From Bacteroidales bacterium (GTDB lineage Bacteria; Bacteroidota; Bacteroidia; Bacteroidales; ML635J-15), in assembly GCA_017551515.1 (NCBI GenBank), contig JAFZLK010000077.1, forward strand, positions 1-48,505: a stretch of 48,505 bases of DNA. The letters are read 5' to 3'. This document shows positions 1 to 12,800 of this stretch, piece by piece. Under the pieces are notes generated by a model. That model was not told the DNA's origin and searched no databases. It was given only the letters and a program-made list of their open reading frames with translations. Position 1 is the stretch's first letter; each line of letters opens with the position of its first letter. The position numbers and the translations under genes were made by a program.

Positions 1-895
1 CTCGGGGCTGACAATGCTGTTCGTACGACCGATTTCGTAGGTTGCAATGATGTTGCTGCCCGACGGGTTCTGTATGTCGGCGAGAAGCACGAACTTGCCT
101 TCGCAGACATATTCCGATGCGCAGATGCCGCCTGCCAGCGACGAGTTACTGAGACCTATGTCGTCAAGGTAGTGGGTCTTGTCGGTGTAGTCGGCGTTGC
201 CTATGCTGAACTGCCTTATGTATGCCGACGGACCGTTGTTCTGCGAAGCCTGCGAGAACAGCCACAGGTACGGACCTCCCGGCGACAGGTTGTCGTATGC
301 GGAGCTATAGACGTTCATCAGGTCGCTACGGATTTGGGTTGACACGCCAGTTGCTGTATCAATGCTGTAGAGCGAGTTCCAGTCGCCTGCAAGCAGGTTT
401 CCGTTCTGTCTGTCGAACGAGCAGTGGCGGATGTTGCTGACGTCGGTTGAGATGCTGTCAACAAGCGTCTGGTTGTCCAGGTCGAGCTTGAAGATGATGT
501 TGGTAGCCTCCGTGCCGTAGAAGTAGGTTCCGTCGTATGACAGGTTCCTAATCATGCCGACATTCTCAATGTAGAAGGTTTCAATATACTCTCCGTCTGG
601 CGTGTAGCGGTTGAACTCGCCTGGTCTTTGCCACGACGACGTGTAGATGAAGAAGCCGTCTGTTGCGATTGCCTGCTCTGCGTTGAACCGGGTGCTGAAG
701 GTCTGTATGCTGTCCCAGAGTGCCCTGGAATTCCTGCGCTGGTGTGTTTCCTCGTCGTATGGTAGCAATGCAAGGCTGTCGTATTCGCTTACAGAACTCC
801 ATACCAATGCCGTGTTGCCTGTATTTGTGATGGTTATGGAATCGTATTGAGCCAGATACGGGTAGGATGTTACCGAAATGCTATCGACACCCATT
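1..895 (-). other. Propeller-like region of the giant protein, cut by the window edge
   Basis: About 300 residues follow the regulatory-like domain. A first part (IT-ITNTGNTALVW) resembles an Abnormal-spindle-type Ig spacer. The rest has repeated short blades of the form A-TDG-FFIYTSSW, FNRYTPDGEYIETFYIENVG, IRNLSYDGTYFYGTEATN and IFKLDLDNQ, typical of beta-propeller segments near the C-terminus of Bacteroidales secreted proteins. The region runs off the window, so neither the end of the propeller nor a T9SS sorting domain can be seen. Confidence 0.6.
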
Positions 896-3800
896 GAAAT
901 CTCTGGCTTGTAGAGAGCAATACTACGCGTAGTATCAGATTGAACATCAAAGATTTCACTATATGACACATAACCTACCGCCGAAACTCTCAGCGATTTT
1001 CTTCCGCGCGGTACTGTCAGCGAATATTCGCCGTTGCCGTTTGTCCTTACCACAATATTTCCAAAGTTGACCTTTGCGTTTGGAATTGGATCGTCGGTAT
1101 TTACATCGGTAATGATGCCCGTAATCGTTCCGCTACAGTTGTTTGCGTAGGTAAGCATGAGGGTTACTATGCTGTCGCAGCCGTTGGCATTGACAAGCGT
1201 AACATGGTATGTTCCTGCCTCGGTATAGGTTTGTCCCTCGTACACATACGGCACGCCCGAACACATCTGGTCGGCAAACTCGCCAGTACTGCTACTGTTA
1301 ATAATAAGATGCAGATTTACAACCGAATCGCATCCGTTGACGCTTTGCAATGTATGTACATAGTCGCCTGTTTCGGTGTAGGTCTGTCCGTACCACTCGT
1401 AGCTGTTGCAGGCTGTAACGGTGTCGTCGCTTTCGGTCGGCTGGTTGATAGTCAGGTACAGGTTTGCAACCGAGTCGCAGCCATTGGCGTTGGCTTCAGG
1501 CATTGTGAACTGATAGTTTCCGCTTTCTGTGTAGGTAGTACCGTTCCACTCGTAGCTGCCACAGGCTGTAACCGTATTGCTGCTTTCGGTGGGCTGGTTG
1601 ATTGTAAGGTGGAGGGTTACAACCGAGTCGCATCCGTTGGCAGCGGTAAATGTCTGCTCGTAGTTACCAGATTCAGTAAATGTCTGGTCGTTCCACTCGA
1701 ACATAATGCATGATGTCCGTTCAAATTCGTAGGCTACTGGCAAATTGACAGTTACAGAAACCTCTGCACTTGCAGTACATCCATTGTCAGCTGTACCAAC
1801 CACCGTATAGGTTGTGGTGACGGTCGGTGTTGCTGTTACTTCGCTTTCGTTTGTTGACAAAAGTCCAGTTTCGGGAGTCCACTGATATGTTACTGCACCA
1901 GTTGCTGTCAGTGTTGTGCTTGCGTTCAGGCAGATGGTTTCTTCAGACGCAGAGGCGACAACATCAGGAGCGGAAATATCCTGAGTAATTGAAATGGAAG
2001 AAACTGCCGTACAACCGTTTGCTCCTGTGACTGTTACAATGTATGTACCTGCCTGCGTGACAGTCTGATTTGCGGCTTCGTTCCATTGCGAATCGCTCCA
2101 CGCATACAACTCCCCACCCTGAGCCGTAATTTCAATAGATTGAGTACTACAAGTCAAAGTTGCTGTTCCAGTAATATTTTCAATGTTGGCATTAGGCGTG
2201 GTCAAATCCTCGGTTATATCTATGCTTGTCGTACTTGTACAGCCGTTTGTCGCCGTTCCCGTAACCATATATGTGCCTTCAGCCGAAACAGTCAAGGTTG
2301 ATATTACAGCGCCACTACTCCACTGGTACGAAACTGCACCGCTGGCTTGCAAAGGTATCTCTGTTACAGCACAGGTAATTTCGGTTTCGTCAGATGTAAT
2401 CTGGACATTGGGTGCGTCGGTGTCGTTGCTGATTTCAATCTGAGTAGTTGAAGAACAACCGTTAGCATCGGTGACGGTAACGGTATAAACTCCCTCATCG
2501 CCAATGATATTTTCGGCTGTTGACATTCCATTTGACCACAGGAAAATCGTTCCGCCAGTTGCCGTGAGTGAGATTTCAGTAATGCTACAAGTGATTGCCG
2601 TTTCGCCAGTGTTGTTTGCTATTGTTGCATTAGGCAATGCGTTGACCTCAACTTCAATGTCATCCGTACTCTCAAACGGCTCACCGTTGCTACACGAATT
2701 TGCATTCAAGGTTGCCGTGTAGGTGTAAGTATTTACAACTGTTGGCGTTACGGTTATGCGCTCGCCGTCAGTCGTAAGCAAACCTGCTCCTTCTGTCGGA
2801 CTTGCCGACCAAGTTACAGTGTAGCCTGTTCCTGCATTCGAAACATTTGCTTGCAGAACGACATCATTGCCGAAGCAGACAGCGGTTTCGGCAGAAATTT
2901 CAATTGCTGGCGTATCGCCAATGACAACGGTCACAGAAGCTACTGCCGTACATCCATTTGCATCGGTAACGGTTACCGAATACGGTGTTGATTCTGTTAT
3001 GTTCTGAGTTGTGAATGTGGCGTTAGACTCATCGTTAGACCACAAGTATTCGTAGTCGGCAGTTCCGCCCAAGACATTTGCAGTTAGCGTGGTGCTTGTG
3101 CCTTCGCAAACCGAAAGCGAACCCGAAATTTCAACTGTCAATGCTGTTGGTTGAGTGATATTTGTCGTAGCTGTTGCAACACATCCATTTGCATCGGTTA
3201 CAGTTACTCCATATACAGATGCTTCGACATCGGTTAGGTTTGCTGTTGTTTCGCTGTTACTCCACAAATATGCGTAAGGCGTTGTTCCTCCTGCAATTGT
3301 GCTGACAATGTTAGTTGTTTGTCCGTTACAGAGAATTTCATCTGCCGACAAAGAAACAGTAAGTTCATCGGGTTGAGAAATAGTTACACTTGCTGTTGCT
3401 GTACAACTATTTGCATCGGTGACCGTTACGGAATAGTCGCCTACTACAAGGTCATTAACTACCTCGGTTGTTGCATTGTTACTCCAAGCGTATTCATACG
3501 GTGAAGTTCCAACGGAGACAGTTACCTCCGCACTACCATTGCTTTCTCCATTACAAGTAACATTTGTAGGTGCTATGCTTACCGTAGGTATTGGATACAT
3601 TGTCAAATGCAGATATACCACGCTGTCCTTGTCGGTTCCCAAGGTAAATGTCTCCTCGTAATCGCCAGTTGCGGTTAATGTCTGAGTACCGAATGTATAT
3701 TGTTCACCGCAGTAGTTTACAGTATCGTAAGCATAAATAGTCGTGCCTTTTACGCAGCGAACACTGAAGGCAATGTACTTTCCGTGGAGACCTCTGTTCA

Positions 3801-6800
3801 CGTTAATCGAATTGTAATCACCAAAACGGGTATATGCAGAAGTGCTGTTATACTCTCTAGCACTCCAAAAATAGTCGTATTCGCCGAAATAGATATAATA
3901 ACCGTTATAGTAGCCAGCGGGCAATGCACCGAAACCACTATAACCAAAGTAAGACGAATTTGTAAGCATACCGCCCGACCACGAACTGAAATTTCCTGCC
4001 AGTTGTGCACCTGCATTGTCAATTCCTCCAAGTGCATTTGTCAACTGCGTCCATTCTGCATCACTCGGCAAGTGCCATCCGTTAGGACATATACCCTGTA
4101 CTCCACTTGGATTTGCTGTACTGCTGCCTGCTCCGTTCATTGCAGCAGGCCAGTTGTACAAGTAGCCATAAGTAGCAACATTTGCTTCATTGCCATTTGG
4201 ATAATAATAGTATGATTCTGTTTCGCTCGTTTCTTCTCCCAATGAAACTTCATCCCCTGCATATTTCAAGTTCTCCGCCATCCAAGTCTGCTCACCGATT
4301 TGAATTGTATAATAGTTGGTGTTGTCGCGGTCATCTGTAAACGAGCCGTATGTAAGGAACGACAGAGTATCGCCACGAACAGTGCCGTACTCGCTTGTGA
4401 TTTCGGCTGTATAGTAGTATTGTGTTTCGGGGCTAAGGTTGTCGAGCAACAGGGTTACTATATTGCCGTTAACAGTCGGGGTTGCATTGGCAATTGCCGA
4501 CATTTCGGTGCGGCTTGTGCCATAGTAGAATGTATAGTTGGTTACATCTGCGGGACTTCCCGAAAGAACTTTTGCCCTCAGTGTCGCCGATGTATTTGTT
4601 CGTGTATCGGGATAAAGTGTAGCAACGTCTGGCGGTAAACTCTTTACACAGCGGACACTTTGGGCTTGGGATCCATCAATTGTGCCGTATATTAAATTAT
4701 TCCTATCATTTTCGACGGTGAAGTTAATTGCCCAGTCACTACCGCCGGATTCACTACTAGAAGCACGGAAACGAGCAAAAGTTCCTGGTCCTATAAATTC
4801 AATCCCTGCTGGCACAGCGGCAAAACCGCTTTCACCAAAGTCCGGTGATTTTGTAATTTGTGAACCATTTTGCCACAAGTCATAATTACCTGCCAATCTA
4901 GACACATTACCAGTCCCTATGTAATCTCTCAATTGATACCATTCTGCCATACTCGGCAAATGCCATCCGTTTGGGCAAATACCCTGCACCCCACTTGGAT
5001 TTTCGTTGCTGCTGCTTGCTCCGTTCATTGCAGCAGGCCAGTTGTAGAGATAACCATAGATTGGAACATTCGCCTCGTTTGCATTGGGATAACCGGGATA
5101 ATAACGGTAAGCAATTTCATCGCTTGTCGTTTGGTTGGAATTATTATCATATGCCATAAGAGGAATATCACCTTCGTATTTCAAGTTTTCCGCCATCCAA
5201 ATCTGTTCACCAATATTTATTGTATAATAGTTTGTTCCGTCACGAACATCAACGAACGAGCCGTATGTATAGAACGAAAGGGTGTCGCTTCGACCTGTTC
5301 CGTATGCGTTTGTTGCCTCTGCCACAGCATAGTAGAGAGTTCGTGGTTCAAGGTTGGGAGCAGTAACAACAAATGTGCTGTCCTCGTCACTGAAAATTGT
5401 CTGATCGGTTATTTCGCTAAGGCTGTTTAGTTCAGTACCAATGTAAAATTTGTATGAATCAAGTTCTCCGTTAAAATCAACTTTTGCCTTTAGTCCTACC
5501 GATATTGTGTCGCGCCAAGTTGGATAGTAAAAGGTAATGTCTGGCGCTCCCAATGTTCTGAAACTAAGAATTTTGCCATAACCTGTAGCATCTTCGTTGG
5601 CAGCGAAAGCCTGGTAATAATACCTAGTGCCTTCTGTAAGATCAGTAAGATTATAGCTGAAATTGTTGCTTAAATCGTCGCTCGGCAGTGAATCGGTAAG
5701 GCTGCTGCTATTAGTGCCGAACTTGAATCCGCGTGCGGTAATTTCTGAAATTCCGCTATGCTGTATGCTTCCGTTAAGGGTTGCCGAGGTGGTTGTTACA
5801 TTGGTGGCTGAATTTGTTGCAACAGTCGGCTCTATATTCTTTACACAGCGGATACTGTACCCGAAACCCTTACTGTTTCCGTTTCTGTCCATGCTGGCAT
5901 TATTGTGGTATATGCTGCGGTCGTACGCGCTAGTGCTATTGTACTCGGTAGAACTCCAGAAATAAGCTGATTCACCGAACCCGTAATAAGTATCCAAGTA
6001 GTGGCCAGCGGGCAAAGCGCCGAAACCACTGGCATTGAAGTTCAATGAACCTGTAAGTATTCCTATCGACCACAAATTGGATTTTCCTGCCAATTGTGCA
6101 CTTGCATTGTCTATTCCTCCAAGTGCATCTGCCAACTGCGTCCATTCTGCATCGCTCGGCAAATGCCAGCCAATTGGACATACTCCCTGCACACCACTCG
6201 GGTTTACGTCACTGGAGCTGTCTCCATTCATTGCCGCAGTCCAGTTGTAAAGATAGCCGTAGGTGGCAACATTGGATGCATCGTTGTTTGGATTGTAGCG
6301 ATAGGCAACCTCCGTACTGGTCGTTGTGATAGTACCAAGCGGAATGTCGCCATCGTAGCGCAAGTTCTCCGCCATCCAAGTCTGGTCACCGATTTGAATT
6401 GTGTAGTAGTTGGTGTTGTCGCGGTCGTCGGTCATTATTCCGCAGGTAGTGAACGACAGCGTATCACCACGAAGTATGGTAGAGTTATCCTCGGCTTCGA
6501 CTGTATAGTAGTATTGTGTCTCGGGACTAAGGTTGTCGAGCAACAGGGTTACTATATTGCCGTTAACGGTCGGGGTTGCATTGGCAATTGCCGACATTTC
6601 GGTTCTACTTGTGCCATAGTAGAATGTAACATTAGTTGCATTTATGCTCTTTGCCATCAATGTTGCTGTGGTATTTGTACGCACATCTGGATAAAGGGTG
6701 GTTATACTGGCATCTGCTAATGTTATGCTTACATTATCGATTGCCGCTGGAGGTTGTGAACCGCCACTACCATCGGTCTTCCAAAAGAACACAATATTGT

Positions 6801-9800
6801 ATGTGCCAACTTCAAAAATGGTTTCTATAGTTTCGCTCTGCCATTCGGAACTTTCATTCAAAACTCCAAGTCCGCCGTCGAACCAACCTTCTGGTGTAGT
6901 GTTATTGCCTGAAGTCATACCATTCGATGCGCCTGCCGACAGGTCGGGGTTGAGCGATGCGGGGACAATAAAAGCCCTTAAATTGTCGTATTTGGTTTCT
7001 CCATTTGCCATCCAGTCGAAACTTACTTTATAGGAAGCGCTTTCTGTAACTTCAAAGGCGCGGTAGGCATATACGTATGTCACTGAAGTGTTGGTATAGG
7101 CATTGGTAACGCCGTTATCGTTAGTTATGTACAGACCTTTTTCGCCACCGTTGTTTGCCGCCGTGCCTATGTACCACTGGTTGGTCTGTGTACCATTGGC
7201 GAGTACCCAATTATTGTTTTCGGTAATTTCCTCGAAACCGCAGGTGTATGGGAGTGTCGCAGGTAAGATAATCGTATTGAAAGAGGTATCTATCCAGTCT
7301 TCCGCACCACAAGCCGACTGAACATACACATAATAGGTTCTTTCGCGCATAAGTTCTGTCAAATCCAATGATGTAGAACTGATTTCATTGTCGAATATGT
7401 CTGCCGTTGCGGTCATATCTGACATTTCCGTTGACGATACCTTTACATTATAAGAAGTTTCAAGATAGCGCTGTTCCCACGAAATTGTAGCAAATACATC
7501 TCCAATATTGCTAACCGTAATTCTCTCCGGATTGGGGCAAGCATTTTCATCATTTGCTATTGTCACCGTCCAATCCTGAGAGCTTTCATCCTCGGCTGTT
7601 ACTGTATATACAACTGGGTTTGTAAAATCCTGTGGAGTACCACTTGCAGGACTTATTGTAGCCATTGGCGAAACGGTAATGGTTGGAATTATGTTGCTTA
7701 TGTCATAGTCCCACGCGGCGTATGCATTAACAGTATGATTTTCAACATCTATTATTGACTCGCCCTGCTGTCCGTCGAATGAGAACGAAAGTATGCTGTT
7801 GGCTGATGAAGCTACCAATGCTTTGCTTACATTAACAGTCCACTCCCTGCTTGTAACGCCGTTGGCAGCAGTAACAATATAGGTAACAGGCGATGAAAAA
7901 TCCTGTGCGACACCGCTTTCAGGGTTGATGCTTGCGCCTTCGGAAACTGTAATTGTAGGTACAAGTCCGTTGAGACTAGCAGTGGAGTACGAAACCACAC
8001 TGGTAACAATTGCCGCAGAACTGTCAATAACTGGCACCTCGGCATCTTCTGCAAACGAGAATTCAATAATATTGGCTTCGGAAGAAAGGTAACGAACATT
8101 TACATCATCAATCGACAAATAATAATTATTTGAACTTCCTTCGTATTTGAATACAATGTAATAATGACCTGTATAACTGGTTTCGGTAGCAAAATTGACT
8201 GTCGCGGATGTATTCTCGGTTACCTGCTCAAGCGACCTTACATCAATATACGATGCATCAAGGTCGGAAAGGTCATCTGCAATTCCGACATGAAGAATAC
8301 CGTTGCTGGCAGTTGTACCTTCGTTCTTATATTTGAACTCAAGGATGAGATTTTCAATGTTATTGTTGAACTGTGGCAGAACCGCGTATGCAGGTGTAGA
8401 ACCACTCGACTTGAAGAACAAGCAATTGCCGCTAACTGCGTATGTTGAAGATGCAGACAGGAACATCTGTGGATAAGCCGATGTATTTGCGCTCATATTT
8501 ACGAAATACCAACAGTCTGGCATTGTATGGTTTGGATAACCAGTTGGTGCACTTGTTCCTGTAACATTACCAGTATATGAATCAAAATTATCGGAATATG
8601 GATTATCTGAACTTACAGTTATTGCATCGCAATTGGTTTTGAAAGATTTGCTTTGCCACATACTATTGTCGCTGTCGGAACAAATGGCACGAATATATGC
8701 ATAATATGTCGTTGATGGATTCAAATCCATAGCCATGTAGGATGAATCATATACTGTTGTAGCATCTGTATAGTTTTCTAGCACTGTATTACTGAGTTCC
8801 GTATCCGAAACTATAATTTCCCAGACAGAAGCTGTTCCTGATTCGTGCCAATTTATGTCGGCCGAAGAAGTTGTAATATTTGTCGTTCTTATGTCGGTTA
8901 TAGATAGACACGTAAGCTTGCGTATGCTGACGTTGTCGATTGCTGCCGGCGGATTGCTTCCTGATGAATTATCATTTTTCCAGAAGAAGACAAGATTGTA
9001 TGTACCTGCATTAAGTTCCGTTTCAAAGCTTGCGTTCTGCCATTCCGATTGCAACGCCAATGCACCAAGTCCGCCATCTATCCAGCCAGCAGGTGTAGTA
9101 TTAGTGTTTCCCGACATCCCATTTACTACTCCAGCTGACAAATCGGGATTTAGCGATGTTGGAACAATAAACGCTCTCAATACATCATAATTGTTTTCAC
9201 CTGTTGCTTTCCAGTCGAAACTTATTTCGTAGAAAGCATTTTCAGTAGCTTCAAATGTACGGTATGCGTAAGCGTATGTTACTGCATTGTTGGTATAGGC
9301 ATTGGTAACACCATTGTCGTTGGATATGTACAAGCCTTTTTGTCCACCATTGTTTGCAGCAGTTCCAATGTGCCACTTGTTGGTCTGTGTGCCGTTTTCA
9401 AGATCCCAGCTGTTGTTTTCGTCAACATCCTCAAAGTCGCAGGTGTATGGCAAAGTTGCAATAATCTGTGATGTTTTGAAATTATAACTTACCCAGTCGC
9501 CCTTCTCGTCAGCCGAACATACCGGACGTACATATACATAGTATGTGGTTGAAATGGTAAGCCCCGTTGCAGAATAAGTTGAAGTGGCAACTGTTTCTGC
9601 GGAAGCGGATTCAAGTTGTTCCTCTTCGAGTTGTACGTCAGATACTACAATTTCCCAACTTGTTGCTGTTCCTCGTTCTGCCCAACTTATTATAGCCGAT
9701 TCGTTTGTAACGTCCGATGTTGTTATGTTGGCTACCGATGGACAAGAAATTTTGCGTATGCTGATATTGTCAATAGCTGCTGGCGGATTGTTTCCAGAAG

Positions 9801-12800
9801 AATTGTCATTTTTCCAGAAGAAGACGAGATGGTATTCTCCTGCTTCTAATATAGTTTCGACACTTGAATGTTGCCAAGAAGAAGCAAGATTGAGTTTGCC
9901 TTCGGGATTAGCAACATCTATCCAGCCTGAAGGATTTGTGTTTGTATTGCCAGTCATACCGTTTGCATTACCAGCCGAAATGTCTGGATTAATCGAAATA
10001 GGCACAATAAATGCACGAAGAAGGTCGTAACTGGATTCGCCGGATGCCTGCCAGTCAAAACTTAATTCATACGTACCGTTTTCAGTCAGTTCCAAGGTGC
10101 GGTAAGCGTATATGTATGTTGCTGTTGTGTTGGTATATACATTGCTTACTCCATCATCGTTGGATACATACATACCATTTTCACCACCGTTATTGGCTAC
10201 CGTACCAATGTACCACTTGTTGGTCTGATCGCCATTGACAAGTACCCAGTTGGCATTCTCGTCCTCATCCTCGAAACCACAGGAATAAGGCATTGGTGTA
10301 GGAGTATTGCGTGTGCTGAAACTTACGCTTCCCCACTCGCCGAAGTCCTCGGCAGAACAAACTGCGCGTACATATACGTAATATGTTGTCGTTGCTTGCA
10401 GTCCTTCTATATAATAGGACGAATCTGTTACTGTTACAATATTTCCATAAGTTTCAAGTTCAGCATCTTCAAGTTCTTCGTCCGAAACAATAATATTCCA
10501 AGTTTCAGCGGATCCGCGCTCTGTCCAGTTTATCGCTACCGATTCGAAAGTAATGTCCGAAGCAGTTATATCGGTTACCAATTCACACGGCACCTTTCTT
10601 ATTATTATGTTGTCGATTGCGGCGGGCGGCTGTTCACCTTGACCTGCACTATAATCATATTTGTTTGTCCAGTAGAATACAATGTAGTATGTTCCAGCAT
10701 CAAGCAGTACCTGAGTGCTATCATTTCTCCATTCATCCTGCCAGTTGTCAGCCATAGACATCAGTCCTCCTTCGCTTGATATGTCAATCCAGCCTTCAGG
10801 AGTTTCGCTGGCTGCATTTTGGATTTCGGTTCCTCCAGTAAGGTCAGGGGCAAGCGATGTTGGGACAAGGAAAGCACGCAGGAAGTCTGTTTCGGTATTG
10901 CCCCTTGACTTCCAATCGAAACTTACCATACAATTTGTTCTCGTAGGAACTTCAAAAGAATTGTAGGCATAAACAGATGAATTGCTATAAACCGAATAGT
11001 CGTATGTGCTTCCATCATAACTGCTGGAGATATACAAACTATACTCATAGGGCTTTGGCATTGTTCCGATGTACCATTTATTGGATTGGCTGCCGTTTCC
11101 TGCTGTGATATTTGTACTCCAGATGGCGTTATCGTCTATATCCTCAAAGTCGCAATGGTAGATAACATCGGGGTCGGAAGCGGTTTGCGGGGAAGAATAT
11201 ACAGGGCGGACAGGGAATCCGTAATAGCGTTTGGCAACTACGCCCTCAACTAAGGATCCGCTGTTATCCATTAGATATTGAGCTTCGATGCCGCCATATC
11301 CGGTACTTGACCAGTAGTCACATAAGTTATCATCGGACGTGTTGTTCCAACGGCTACCAACGCCGGGCAAAAAGATGGAGTTTCCGTTAGGTCCCGTAAG
11401 CAGAATTCCGCTTTTTCCGTTTAGTGTAGTCCATTCTTTTGTACAATGGTCGTACAAATATTGAATTTCCGGATATGTAGGCATTCTCCATTCTCCGCCC
11501 CAGTTGACTGTTGCTGCATCATCTTCAGGAAGCAAATTAGTGAAACCATCGGTAAAACCATCGTTACCGTACTGAGCATTGACACAATATTTTGTAAGTT
11601 TTGGATCGGAATCTGTCGTGCCTTCTGCGTAAATATAAGTTTCCCAGTTGTATGTTTGCTTAGGTGTAGTTTCGCCCCATGCAAAATAATCGCCTGCTTC
11701 TTCGGGAGTGCTTGCACCTACATTTACTGGTGCCCACATCAATCCGTTTGGCAATCCAAGGTCAATGTATTCATGTCCGTTGTGTTCACTCAAGGTGGTG
11801 AAGGACATTATTTCGCCATAGCCATTTCCGTTGCTGTTGGTTGCATACGCACGGTAGTAGTAAGTTGTACCAGCGGCAAGGTCTGTTAATGTAGCTGTAA
11901 ACCCAACCGTACCAGGTTCGCCCTGCGCTGTTTCGGTAAGATTTTCACTATCGGTGCCGTACTCGAATCCGTATGCAGTAGTCTCGGGAACTTCATCTTC
12001 CTCGGTTACAGTACCATTCAAAACCACAGTATGGGCATGTATATCAGATGCATTTGAGGTTGTTACGGTAGGAGTTGCCAGTGCAGCATCGTAAATTGCA
12101 CGCACGGGTAGTCCATGCATACGGTACAAGGTGCTACCCATGCTACATTCACCTATATGGGAATAAATATTGTAAGCAGCAAACTGCGTACTTGTGGAGA
12201 GCGAACTTGACCAATATTCACTTTGAAACCCAATATCAGAGCCACTGACTCCAGATGCGGGCATAAAAATATTGTTGCCGTTAGGACCGACGTAAAGCAT
12301 TCCAGATACACCATTTATGGTAAACCAAGTTGCAGTACAATTATTTATTAATTCCACCGCTTCTGTTCTTGTAGGCATACGCCATCCAGAACCCCAGTTA
12401 ACAGTAGCTGCGTCATCCGAAGCTTCAAGTGTAGTCAAACCATCTGTAAATCCATTGTAACCATATTGGGAGTTCGTACAATACTTTGTAAGTGTTTCTC
12501 TGCTATCAACGCAATAGCGATAATTAGACAACATGAATGAGTCCTTGGGTTCTGTTTCTCCCCAAGCAAATAGGTCGCCATAATCTTCCAGACTGTTTGC
12601 TCCAACATTGCATGTCGCCCACTTTAGTCCCGATGGTAAACCAAGGTCAACATAATAATATCCCGCATATTGACCACTATGTGTGACTAAGGATTTTACC
12701 GCACCATATATTGTTTCTCCATTAATGGTTGCGTATGCCTTATAATAATAGATTGTATTAGCAGTCAACCCAGTATTATTATAAGTAAAATCATCTGTTT

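Noticed and set aside
3746..6440. A complete diversity-generating retroelement.
   Set aside because: The FISUMP tails look suitable as targets, but no reverse transcriptase, accessory protein or template repeat was found in the window. Kept only as a question.
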